Source: Parafrankia discariae
Lineage (GTDB): Bacteria > Actinomycetota > Actinomycetes > Frankiales > Frankiaceae
Length of the DNA stretch: 64,000 nucleotides
Assembly (NCBI RefSeq): GCF_000373365.1
Contig: NZ_KB891219.1
Coordinates: 314,080 to 378,079, forward strand
Reading direction: 5' to 3'
The notes under the pieces were generated by a model, which did no database searches, had not been told where the DNA came from, and worked only from the letters and a program-made list of their open reading frames with translations. Positions within the stretch are counted from its first letter, which is position 1. Each line of letters opens with the position of its first letter. This document shows, in pieces, positions 56,968-64,000 of the stretch. The position numbers were made by a program, and so were the translations under genes.

Positions 56968-58184
56968 GAACCCTGCTGGTGCTCAACCACTTCGCGGCGC
57001 CCCGGGGCGCCCCCGGCGGGACCCGGCACGTCGAGCTCGCCGACCGCCTGACCGGCTGGCGGTGCACCATCGTGGCCGCGGACCGGAACTACTTCACCCG
57101 GGAGGTCCAGCCCACCCGGGAGGTCCAGCCCCGGGACGGCGCGCGCCCCACGTCGACCCGGTACCGGACGGTCCGGACGGCCCCCTACAGCGGCAGCGGC
57201 CTGACCCGGATCCTCAACTGGGCCAGCTACGCGGCCGGCGCGTTCGTGGCCGGGCTGGGCGGCGCGCGCCCGGACGTCGTCTACGCCTCGTCCCCGCACC
57301 TGCTGACCGGCCTCACCGGCTGGGCGCTCGCCCGGCTGCGCCGCGCCGCCTTCGTCCTGGAGATCCGCGACCTGTGGCCCCGGGTACTCGTGGACATGGG
57401 CCAGCTCCGCGCGGGCTCGCTGACGCACCGGCTGCTGCGCGCCGTCGAAACCTTCCTCTACCGCCACGCCGACGCCGTCGTGGTGCTGGCCGACGGGGTG
57501 CGCCGGGTGCTGGAGACCGAGGAGTCGGTGCCGGCCGGCCGGATCGTCTGCGTCCCGAACGGCGCCGATCCCGCCGACTTCGATCCGCCGGCGTCGCGGG
57601 AGGAGCTGCGCCGAGAGCTCGGCCTCACCGGGTTCGTGGTCGCCTACACGGGCGCGCACGGCCCGGCGAACGGCCTCGACCTGGTCCTGGACGCGGCGGA
57701 GAAACTGGCGAACGAGCTCCCGGAGGTGTGCTTCCTGCTGGTCGGCGACGGCGGGGTGAAGGCGAAGCTGGTCGAGCAGGCGCGGGCGAGGCACCTCGAC
57801 AACGTCGTCTTCCGGGACCCGGTCGCCAAGGACCGGATGGCCGCGCTCCTCGGGGCGGTCGACGTGGGCCTGCACGTGCTCGCCGACGTCGAGCTGTTCC
57901 GGTACGGGGTGAGCCCGAACAAGCTGTTCGACTACCTGGCCGCGGGGCTCCCGGTGATCACCAACACGCCCGGCGAGGTGTCGGGCATCGTGGCCGACGC
58001 CGGCGCGGGGGTGTGCTGCGAGCCGGCCGGCATCGCCGACGCGGTGCGCGAGCTGGTGGCCGCCGGGCCGGAGCAGCGGGCCCGGTGGTCGGCCGCGGGG
58101 CGGGACTACATGACGCGCACCAGGTCACGGACCGCGCTCGGCGGCCGCCTGCAGGAGCTGCTCGACGGCCTGTCCCGGAGCTGA
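56964..58184 (+). CDS. GT4-family glycosyltransferase (WbuB-like)
   Basis: 406 residues from ATG 56964, with GGAGGAGGGGGC upstream and an ATGA overlap with the lyase gene. 'LVLNHFAAPRGAPGGTRHVE', 'VVYASSPHLLTGLTGWALAR', 'FVLEIRDLWPRVLVDMGQL', 'VVAYTGAHGPANGLDLVLDA' and 'YGVSPNKLFDYLAAGLPVI' are typical of WbuB-type amino-sugar transferases. Residues ~45-58 contain a TREVQP repeat from an 18-bp duplication. Probably transfers an amino-deoxy sugar; donor not certain. Confidence 0.9.
   Translation: MRTLLVLNHFAAPRGAPGGTRHVELADRLTGWRCTIVAADRNYFTREVQPTREVQPRDGARPTSTRYRTVRTAPYSGSGLTRILNWASYAAGAFVAGLGGARPDVVYASSPHLLTGLTGWALARLRRAAFVLEIRDLWPRVLVDMGQLRAGSLTHRLLRAVETFLYRHADAVVVLADGVRRVLETEESVPAGRIVCVPNGADPADFDPPASREELRRELGLTGFVVAYTGAHGPANGLDLVLDAAEKLANELPEVCFLLVGDGGVKAKLVEQARARHLDNVVFRDPVAKDRMAALLGAVDVGLHVLADVELFRYGVSPNKLFDYLAAGLPVITNTPGEVSGIVADAGAGVCCEPAGIADAVRELVAAGPEQRARWSAAGRDYMTRTRSRTALGGRLQELLDGLSRS
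57096..57131. repeat. 18-bp tandem duplication inside the WbuB-like gene
   Basis: acccgggaggtccagccc is present twice without change (57096-57113, 57114-57131), in frame, giving TREVQP twice. Confidence 0.92.
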
Positions 58185-58189
58185 CGCCC

Positions 58190-58231
58190 GTCGGCGGGGA
58201 GCCGGCTGCCGCCAGCCGGCTCCCCGCCGAC
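58190..58231. terminator. 19-bp-stem bidirectional terminator
   Basis: 58190-58208 and 58213-58231 are perfect reverse complements (left arm gtcggcggggagccggctg), loop CCGC. It lies five bases after the GT4 stop and before the stop of the convergent aminotransferase. Confidence 0.93.
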
Positions 58232-58264
58232 CTGGCTGGTCGGGCCGACCTGGCTGGTCAGGCC
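58229..58264. repeat. 18-bp tandem duplication overlapping the aminotransferase stop
   Basis: gacctggctggtcgggcc (58229-58246) and gacctggctggtcaggcc (58247-58264) differ by one base. That base makes the minus-strand TGA stop of the DegT gene; the downstream copy reads CGA at the same place. Confidence 0.9.
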
Positions 58265-59472
58265 GCCGCGGCGGTGAGGACCCGCTCCACCGCGTCGGCG
58301 GTGTCCCGCATGTCGTCGCCGGTGAGGGTGGGATGGACCAGGAAGGCGAGCGAGGTGTCCGCGAGCTCGGCGGCGACGGGGAGCCGGCCCGGTGGGAGCG
58401 GGCCGGCGGCGAACGCCCGCTCGCGGTAGACCTCGCCGCAGCTGCCGACCGAGCAGGGCACCCCCTCGGCGCGGATCGCGCGCAGGACCCGGTCCCGGTC
58501 CCAGCCGGGACGCAGCGCGTCCGGCCGGACGTAGGCGTACGCGCGGTAGTAGGAGGCCCGCAGGGTCGGGTCCGCCGAGGGAGTGGGCACCCGGAGCTGG
58601 GGCAGGCGGGCGAGCCGTTCGAGCAGCGCCGCGGCGTTCTCACGGCGCCGGGCGACCCAGGCTGGCAGGCCGCGCAGTGCCACGCGGCCGGCCGCGGCGG
58701 CGAGTTCGTGCATCCGCGCGTTCGTCCCGACGGACGTGTGGACCCACCGGAACCCGGCCGCGTCGTGCGGAGTGGCCAGGAGGTCCGGGTCCTTGCCGTG
58801 GTCCTTGTACGACCAGACCCGCTTCCAGAGCGCCCGGTCGTCGGTGGCCACGAACCCGCCCTCGCCGGCGGTGGTGAGGATCTTGTCCTGGCAGAAGGAC
58901 CAGGCGGCGACGTCCCCGAAGCCGCCCACCGGGCGGCCCCGGTAGAGCGCGCCGTGGGCCTGCGCACAGTCCTCGACCACGGCGAGGCCCACCCGCGCCG
59001 CCAGCCGGGTCAGCGGGTCCATGTCGACCGGCCAGCCACCCAGGTGGACGGCGACGACCGCCCGGGTGCGCCCGGTGATCGCCGCGTGGACGGTGTCCGC
59101 GGTCAGGTTCCCCGACTCCCGGTCGACGTCGGCGAAGACCGGCCGGGCGCCGACGGCGACCGCGCAGCTCGCCGACGCCAGGAAGGTACGGCTGGGCACC
59201 ACCACCTCGTCGCCGGGCCCGACGCCGAGCGCGCGCAGCGCGAGCTCGAGGGCGACGGTGCCGTTGGCGAGCGCGATCCCGTGGTCGGCCCGCACCGCGG
59301 CCGCGTACTCGCGCTCGAAGGCGCGGCCCTGCTCACCGGTCCAGTAGTTGACCCGGCCGCCGCGCAGCACCTCCCCGACGGCGTCGATCTCGCCGGTGGA
59401 GAAACTCGGCCAGGGGGCGAAGGGAGTCGACCGGACCGGAATTCCGCCGTCGACCGCGAGCAGGCCGGACAT
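58258..59472 (-). CDS. DegT/DnrJ/EryC1/StrS-family PLP-dependent aminotransferase
   Basis: 404 residues from ATG 59472; a TTG at 59502 is an alternative with a somewhat better purine stretch upstream. 'ALANGTVALELALRALGVGP' and 'GDEVVVPSRTFLASASCAVA' open the PLP fold, 'VVEDCAQAHGALYRGRPVGG' has the conserved Asp, and the lysine that forms the Schiff base is near 197 ('FCQDKILTTAGEGG'). Sugar aminotransferases of this family make amino-deoxy sugars from keto-sugar nucleotides. It fits the WbuB-like transferase next door. It is transcribed opposite to its neighbour on the left. Confidence 0.92.
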   Translation of the reverse strand: MSGLLAVDGGIPVRSTPFAPWPSFSTGEIDAVGEVLRGGRVNYWTGEQGRAFEREYAAAVRADHGIALANGTVALELALRALGVGPGDEVVVPSRTFLASASCAVAVGARPVFADVDRESGNLTADTVHAAITGRTRAVVAVHLGGWPVDMDPLTRLAARVGLAVVEDCAQAHGALYRGRPVGGFGDVAAWSFCQDKILTTAGEGGFVATDDRALWKRVWSYKDHGKDPDLLATPHDAAGFRWVHTSVGTNARMHELAAAAGRVALRGLPAWVARRRENAAALLERLARLPQLRVPTPSADPTLRASYYRAYAYVRPDALRPGWDRDRVLRAIRAEGVPCSVGSCGEVYRERAFAAGPLPPGRLPVAAELADTSLAFLVHPTLTGDDMRDTADAVERVLTAAAA

Positions 59473-59552
59473 GTGAAGCCGAGATGGCAACGAATCTCCC
59501 AAAGAAGTCGCCTTGGCCCAGGACGGTTTCGGTTCAGGGAAGAGTTGTCGGT

Positions 59553-60449
59553 TCAGGGCGGCGCGGTCTCCGGCACCGCCACCGGCGGGAGTTCCTGGTC
59601 GGCGCCGTCGAGATCGTGGTTCACGCCGCCCACGCCGTAGGTTCCGCCACCGAGCAGCATGATGTGGGCGGTGCGAAGAAGGATAGCGAGATCCAGCCGG
59701 GTGGACCGGTGCTCGACATACCAGACGTCGAGTTCGATCCGGCGGGACCAGGGAATGCTGTTCCGGCCGTTCACCTGCGCCCAGCCGGCGATTCCGGGGG
59801 GAACGGACAACCGACGCAGCTGGAACGGCGTGTAACGCTCCACCTGGCGGCGCACGGTGGGCCGGGGCCCGACGAGGCTCATGTCGCCGCGCAGCACGTT
59901 GAGCAGCTGGGGCAACTCGTCCAGGCTGGTCCTGCGGAGCAGACCGCCGACCCGGGTGATCCGTGGGTCACCGCGGTAGGTGACCAGCCCGGTGCCCCTG
60001 TTCTCGGCGCCGGAGACCATCGTCCGGTACTTGAGAATGGTGAAGGGCCTGCCGTGCTCGCCGATGCGTTCCTGGCGGAACAGGACGGGCCCGCCGTCCT
60101 CCGCCCGGATCGCCACCGCGGCCGCCAGGAACAGCGGTGATCCCACGGCCAGGCCCAGCAGTGCCCCGGAGACGTCGACGGTGCGCTTCACCCGGCGGTG
60201 GCGGTGCTCGCAGCGGCCGCAGCGGGCCGACTCGGGATCGAGCTCGGCCCGGGCGCGCCGGTACCGCGCCCGGATCGACCCGCCCGGACCGGGCCTCGCC
60301 GGTGTCCGCGGCGGGTCGTCCCCGCGCTGCCGCGGGACGGACCAGGCTGGCGGTGCGACGCTGTCGCCGCCGGGTCCGGGCGGGTCCGCGGCGACGTCCG
60401 ATCGGCCGTATCTCTCGTCCGAAGGAGTGAGATCATCGATCGCTTTCAC
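59553..60449 (-). CDS. Undecaprenyl-phosphate sugar-1-phosphate transferase (bacterial sugar transferase)
   Basis: The catalytic part starts '[20 protein letters not shown]' with one membrane helix, then '[20 protein letters not shown]', '[20 protein letters not shown]' and 'LVGPRPT', the signature of enzymes that move a sugar-1-phosphate onto undecaprenyl phosphate. It would start the lipid-linked glycan. From GTG 60449 the protein is 298 residues with an ~85-residue Pro/Arg-rich extension; GTG 60191 would give the usual compact catalytic domain. Neither has a clear ribosome site. It lacks the extra N-terminal helices of the long WbaP type. Confidence 0.9.
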   Translation of the reverse strand: MKAIDDLTPSDERYGRSDVAADPPGPGGDSVAPPAWSVPRQRGDDPPRTPARPGPGGSIRARYRRARAELDPESARCGRCEHRHRRVKRTVDVSGALLGLAVGSPLFLAAAVAIRAEDGGPVLFRQERIGEHGRPFTILKYRTMVSGAENRGTGLVTYRGDPRITRVGGLLRRTSLDELPQLLNVLRGDMSLVGPRPTVRRQVERYTPFQLRRLSVPPGIAGWAQVNGRNSIPWSRRIELDVWYVEHRSTRLDLAILLRTAHIMLLGGGTYGVGGVNHDLDGADQELPPVAVPETAPP

Positions 60450-60516
60450 GCTGCGCAGTGTTACAGAGAGTAGTTGAAGGGTCTTGTAGCGACACGGGAA
60501 CGGGAGGTGAGCGGGG

Positions 60517-61179
60517 GTGCGGGATCTCGTCGTCGTCGGAGGTGGCGGGCACGGCCGGGAGCTGGTGGAACTGGTCGGGGCGGTGAACGCGGGGCGACCC
60601 CGGTACCGCCTGCTCGGCGTGCTGGACGACGCCCGGCCCGACCCGGACCTCCTCGCCGCCGCCGGGACGTCCCATCTGGGCCCGGTGGGCCTGCTGTGTG
60701 AGCTGGACGCCGAGTACGTGGTGGGGATCGGCTCCCCGAACGCGCGCCGGGCGATCGACCTCGCCGCGACCGGGTGGGGCCGGCACCCGGCGACGCTCGT
60801 CCACCCGCGGGCCGTGGTGGGCCGGGCCGTCACGCTCGGGCCGGGCAGCGTGGTCTGCGCGCTGGCGAGCGTCACCACCAACGTGCGCACCGGTCGGCAC
60901 GTCCACCTCAACGTCGCGGCGACCGTCGCGCACGACTGCCGGCTCGGCGACTACGTCACGCTCGCCCCCGGCGCCCGGCTCAGCGGGACCGTCACCCTGG
61001 GCGATCGGGTCACCGTCGGGACCGGGGCGACCGTGATCCAGGGGCTCGGGATCGGGCCGGGCGCCGTCGTCGGTGCCGGGGCGGTCGTGGTGCGCGACCT
61101 GCCCGCCGAGGTGGTCGCCGTGGGGGTGCCCGCCCGACCCCGCTCGCCGCTGGCCGGGTCGGCGCCCGGCGGCTCCTGA
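60517..61179 (+). CDS. NeuD/PglD-like sugar O- or N-acyltransferase
   Basis: 220 residues from GTG 60517, with GGGAGGTGAGCGG upstream. An N-terminal Rossmann-like part ('DLVVVGGGGHGRELVELVGA') is followed by a left-handed beta-helix of hexapeptide repeats ('VHLNVAATVAHDCRLGDYVT' with the likely catalytic His, 'GDRVTVGTGATVIQGLGIGP'). Such enzymes acetylate amino sugars made by DegT aminotransferases. Divergent from the sugar transferase with at most 67 bases between the GTG starts. Confidence 0.92.
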   Translation: MRDLVVVGGGGHGRELVELVGAVNAGRPRYRLLGVLDDARPDPDLLAAAGTSHLGPVGLLCELDAEYVVGIGSPNARRAIDLAATGWGRHPATLVHPRAVVGRAVTLGPGSVVCALASVTTNVRTGRHVHLNVAATVAHDCRLGDYVTLAPGARLSGTVTLGDRVTVGTGATVIQGLGIGPGAVVGAGAVVVRDLPAEVVAVGVPARPRSPLAGSAPGGS

Positions 61180-61213
61180 CCACCCCGGTGGGGCGGGTTC
61201 CCGGGAGCTCGGG

Positions 61214-61286
61214 GTGTTCTCGGGTCGTCCCGCCGCGAGAACACAGTGTGAGCGACCTTGCGGGCTTAACGTAATGCTTCAATTAC
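61214..61286. promoter_or_regulatory. Inverted repeats upstream of the bi-domain oxidoreductase
   Basis: GTGTTCTCG (61214-61222) and CGAGAACAC (61236-61244) form a 9-bp inverted repeat; GTAAT/ATTAC (61271-61275/61282-61286) lies in an AT-rich patch just after. Probably operator and promoter for the gene at 61358. Confidence 0.5.
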
Positions 61287-61357
61287 ACTCCGTGTTGTCA
61301 CGCTGTGATCGGTAGCGGGAGGACCCGTTTCCCGGTCACCGACGATGCGGAGGTCCG

Positions 61358-63661
61358 ATGAGGCAGGCGGTGCAGTCAGCCGGGGGTGGCGAGGTCCGGG
61401 TCGTCGATGTGCCGCGTCCGTCCATCGGCCCGACCGAGGTCCTGGTCGAGACCGCGGCCACCGTCGTCTCGGCCGGCACGGAACGCGCGGTGACGAAGCT
61501 GGCGCAGGCCGGGCTGCTCGCGAAGGCCCGGGCCCGCCCCGACCTGGTCCGCCGGGTGGTGGACAAGGCCCGCACCGACGGTGTCCTGGACGCCGTGCGA
61601 GGGGTGCGTACCCGGCTGGCCACGGACATGCCGTTGGGCTACAGCGGCAGCGGCCGGGTCGTCGAGGTCGGGCTGGCCGTGGACGGCATCCGTCCCGGGG
61701 ATCTGGTCGCGACCGGTGGCGGCGGCTGGGCGAACCACGCCGAGTACCAGGCGGTACCCGGCCTGCTGTGCGCCCGGGTGCCCGAGGGGGTCGGCGCCGC
61801 CGACGCCGCCTTCGCGACCATCGCCTCGATCGCGCTGCACGGGCTGCGCCTCGCCGAGGTCGGTCCCGGCGCGAAGGTCGTGGTCATCGGGCTCGGCCTC
61901 GTCGGCCAGCTCGCCGCCCGCCTCGCCCAGGCCAGCGGCTGCGACGTGGCCGGCGTCGACCTCGCCGACCTGCCGCTGCGCACCGCCGGGGCCACCGGCG
62001 TGCTCGCCCTGCGGGAGTCCGGCGCCGCGACGACGGCGGCGGCGCGGGAGTGGAGTCGGGGCCGCGGCGCGGACGCCGTGCTGGTCTGCGCGGCCGGCGG
62101 CGCCGGCGACCCGGTGATGCGCGCGACGGAGCTGGCCCGGGACCGCGGCCGTCTCGTCGTCGTCGGCGACGTCCCGTTGAAACTCGAACGCGGGCCGTTC
62201 TACGACAAGGAGCTCACGCTGCGGGTCGCCCGCTCCTACGGGCCGGGCCGGTACGAGCGCGGCTACGAGCAGTGGGGGGTCGACTATCCGGCCGGGCAGG
62301 TTCGCTGGACGGAGGGCCGCAACCAGGAGGCCGTGCTGGACCTGCTCGGCTCCGGGCGGCTGCGGGTCGCCGACCTGGTGACGCACGCCTTTCCCATCGA
62401 GCAGGCCCCGGCCGCCTACGACCTCGTCGCGTCCCGGCGGGAGCCGTACCTGGCCATCCGCTTCGACTACCCCCGCCCGCGGGCGCATCCGGCCGAGACA
62501 CTGGCCGGGGCCGGGGCCGGGGCCGGGGCCGATCCGGCCGGCGCGGCGCCGGGTCGCCGGCCGGATCGCCCGCGCGCCCGTCGCGGTGACCGGGTCGGCT
62601 GGATCGGCGCGGGCAACTTCTCCGCCTCCGTGCTGCTGCCGGCCTTCCGGGCCGCCGGCTTCGAGCGGTTCATCAGCGTCACCTCCGCCAGCGGCCGCTC
62701 GGCCGGGGCCTTCGCGCACCGGCACGGCTTCACCGGGACGGCGGCCGGGGTCGACCAGCTGCTCGACGACGACGACATCGACGTGGTGGTGATCGCGACC
62801 CCGCACTCGACCCACGCCCGCCTGGCGGTCGCCGCGCTCGAACGCGGCCGGCACGTGTGGTGCGAGAAACCGCTGGCCCTCGACCCGGCCGAGCTGCGGG
62901 CGGTCGAACAGGCGGCGGCGTCCGGCGGCGGGGTGCTGATGGTGGGCCTCAACCGCCGGTTCTCGCCGGCGGTCGTCGAGGCCCGGCGGCGCACCGCCGA
63001 ACGCGACGGCCCACTGAGCATCGTCTACCGGATCGCGGCCGGCCCGGTGCCGGCCGACCACTGGTACGGGGACCGGGCCGAGGGCGGGCGGCTGCTCGGC
63101 GAGGTCTGCCACTTCGTCGACACCTGCGCCGCGCTGGCGGGCAGCCGGGTCGAGGCGGTGACCGCCCTGCCCGGCCGGGCAGGCGAGGCGCTGCTCGCCG
63201 AGGACCTGGCCGTGACGCTGCGGCACGTCGACGGCACGCTGTCGACCATCGCCTACAGCTCGGCCCGGCCGCGCGAGTGCCGCAAGGAGGCGGTCGAGGC
63301 GCTCGCCGGCCGGCGTCACCTGCGGATCGACGACTTCCGGGAGCTGCTCGTCGACGGCGAACCGGTCTGGAAGGGCACGCAGGACAAGGGCCACCGGGCG
63401 GCGGCGCGCGCCTTCCTGCAGATGTGCCGCGGCGGCCGGGACGACGTGACGACCGAACTGATCATGTCGTCCCGGGCGGTGCTGGCCGCCGCCGCGAGCC
63501 TGGGCACCGGGGCCGCGCACCAGGCGGGGGGTGCGGGTGACGATGATCCGCGCGGCGGCGTGGGGGTGCCGGCGCCACGCGAGCCCGGTCCCGTGCCCTG
63601 GCTCGAGGAGACGGACCAGGGCTCGGGACCGGGCACGGGCCAGGGCACGGGCCAGGGCTGA
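61358..63661 (+). CDS. Bi-domain oxidoreductase: MDR dehydrogenase fused to Gfo/Idh/MocA
   Basis: 767 residues. Part one (~1-370) is a medium-chain dehydrogenase/reductase: 'PLGYSGSGRVVEVGLAVDGI', 'GPGAKVVVIGLGLVGQLAAR' (nucleotide-binding). I see no GHE or Cys ligands of the catalytic zinc. Part two (~408-725) is a Gfo/Idh/MocA oxidoreductase: 'VGWIGAGNFSASVLLPAF', 'DVVVIATPHSTHARLAVAAL', 'GRHVWCEKPLALDPAELRAV'. A linker encoded by (GGGGCC)4 joins them. Fusions like this occur in polysaccharide clusters, frequently with heparinase-like genes as here; a role in uronate or amino-sugar formation is inferred. Confidence 0.92.
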   Translation: MRQAVQSAGGGEVRVVDVPRPSIGPTEVLVETAATVVSAGTERAVTKLAQAGLLAKARARPDLVRRVVDKARTDGVLDAVRGVRTRLATDMPLGYSGSGRVVEVGLAVDGIRPGDLVATGGGGWANHAEYQAVPGLLCARVPEGVGAADAAFATIASIALHGLRLAEVGPGAKVVVIGLGLVGQLAARLAQASGCDVAGVDLADLPLRTAGATGVLALRESGAATTAAAREWSRGRGADAVLVCAAGGAGDPVMRATELARDRGRLVVVGDVPLKLERGPFYDKELTLRVARSYGPGRYERGYEQWGVDYPAGQVRWTEGRNQEAVLDLLGSGRLRVADLVTHAFPIEQAPAAYDLVASRREPYLAIRFDYPRPRAHPAETLAGAGAGAGADPAGAAPGRRPDRPRARRGDRVGWIGAGNFSASVLLPAFRAAGFERFISVTSASGRSAGAFAHRHGFTGTAAGVDQLLDDDDIDVVVIATPHSTHARLAVAALERGRHVWCEKPLALDPAELRAVEQAAASGGGVLMVGLNRRFSPAVVEARRRTAERDGPLSIVYRIAAGPVPADHWYGDRAEGGRLLGEVCHFVDTCAALAGSRVEAVTALPGRAGEALLAEDLAVTLRHVDGTLSTIAYSSARPRECRKEAVEALAGRRHLRIDDFRELLVDGEPVWKGTQDKGHRAAARAFLQMCRGGRDDVTTELIMSSRAVLAAAASLGTGAAHQAGGAGDDDPRGGVGVPAPREPGPVPWLEETDQGSGPGTGQGTGQG
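62507..62530 (+). repeat. (GGGGCC)4 hexanucleotide repeat in an inter-domain linker
   Basis: Four exact GGGGCC units in frame, encoding an Ala-Gly linker between the two halves of the oxidoreductase. Four G4 runs separated by CC can form a G-quadruplex on the coding strand. Confidence 0.92.
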
Positions 63662-63694
63662 CACGCCGCCCGCGTACCGCGTACCGCCATCCAC

Positions 63695-63732
63695 CCGCCC
63701 GGACGACCCTGACCCTCCTGACGTCCGGGCGG
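63695..63732 (+). terminator. Hairpin terminator after the bi-domain oxidoreductase
   Basis: CCGCCCGGACG (63695-63705) and CGTCCGGGCGG (63722-63732) form an 11-bp perfect stem with a 16-base loop, starting 34 bases after the stop. Confidence 0.8.
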
Positions 63733-63749
63733 ATCACACGGCCAACCGA

Positions 63750-63787
63750 CTCCTCCGGACGGAGGAGAGCGTCCCGGTCGAACCGGG
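63750..63787 (+). promoter_or_regulatory. Two short hairpins in the leader of the last gene
   Basis: CTCCTCC/GGAGGAG (63750-63756/63761-63767) and CCCGGT/ACCGGG (63773-63778/63782-63787). The first hides two GGAGG-like sequences, which could affect translation; speculative. Confidence 0.4.
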
Positions 63788-63806
63788 CGCAGACAGGGGG
63801 ATGATC

Positions 63807-64000
63807 GTGCCTCGCGCGCTGATTACGGGAATCACCGGCCAGGACGGGTTGTACCTGGGGGAGTTGCTGGTTGGGCGGGGTTATGAGGTGTTCGGGCTGG
63901 TGCGCGGGCAGTCGAACCCGAAGGTGGCGACCGTGGAGCGGCTGGTGCCGGGGGTCGTGTTGTTGGAGGGTGACCTGACGGATCTTCCGTCGTTGATCGG
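63807..64000 (+). CDS. gmd: GDP-mannose 4,6-dehydratase-like protein (3' end outside window)
   Basis: The visible 64 residues, 'PRALITGITGQDGLYLGELL' onward, give the short-chain dehydrogenase dinucleotide motif TGxxGxxG in the form TGITGQDG typical of GDP-mannose 4,6-dehydratase. GTG 63807 follows AGGGGG by six bases; ATG 63801 is an alternative. The enzyme makes GDP-4-keto-6-deoxymannose, a precursor of fucose, rhamnose or perosamine, which suits a glycan cluster. Its codon use (several TTG, plus ATT, GTT, TAT, CTT and GGA in 64 codons) is less GC-biased than the genes before it. Confidence 0.88.
   Translation, partial: MPRALITGITGQDGLYLGELLVGRGYEVFGLVRGQSNPKVATVERLVPGVVLLEGDLTDLPSLI

Overview
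The window is high-GC, densely packed chromosomal DNA from an actinobacterium. The gene order (comEC-holA-rpsT-lepA-hemW-hrcA-dnaJ-rsmE-phoH-ybeY-corC-era-recO-uppS, then dgt-dnaG-rpoD), the many GTG starts, 1-4 bp stop/start overlaps, a class E sortase and an intact CIRCE operator all fit this. Frankia or a close relative is my best guess; that is inference from gene content and not a database match. I see no rRNA, tRNA, CRISPR array, insertion sequence or phage gene.

Bases 1-31,900 are housekeeping. Competence-like DNA uptake (comEA/comEC) is followed by replication (holA), translation (rpsT, lepA), haem-linked radical SAM (hemW) and the HrcA/DnaJ heat-shock operon. Next come rRNA and RNA maturation (rsmE, phoH, ybeY, era), recO, the undecaprenyl diphosphate synthase uppS, a fused glycyl-tRNA synthetase, a short transketolase, dgt, dnaG and the principal sigma factor. 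Strong hairpins sit between several of these units.

Bases 31,900-41,700 mix cell-surface and transport functions. There is a first glycosyltransferase pair (GT4 and GT2 flanking a methyltransferase) and a complete ECF nickel/cobalt importer (CbiM-PDGLE-CbiQ-CbiO) behind a Fur-family-like palindrome. A sortase E follows with its small membrane partner, then a GGDEF-EAL protein that carries a perfect 42-bp palindrome inside its coding sequence.

Bases 41,900-64,000 form a large exopolysaccharide or glycoconjugate cluster. It holds a low-molecular-weight tyrosine phosphatase, two paralogous acyltransferases, a second GT4-GT2 pair paralogous to the first, further GT4 enzymes, a flippase and a polymerase/ligase-like membrane protein. 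It also has a TylF-like methyltransferase, a heparinase-fold lyase, a DegT aminotransferase, an undecaprenyl-phosphate sugar transferase, a NeuD-like acyltransferase, two Gfo/Idh-type oxidoreductases (one fused to a dehydrogenase, one to an unfamiliar N-terminal domain) and the start of a GDP-mannose 4,6-dehydratase. Together these could make nucleotide sugars, start a lipid-linked glycan, extend and decorate it, flip it, polymerise it and trim it. The cyclic-di-GMP protein and the phosphatase next door are plausible regulators. The product is unknown.
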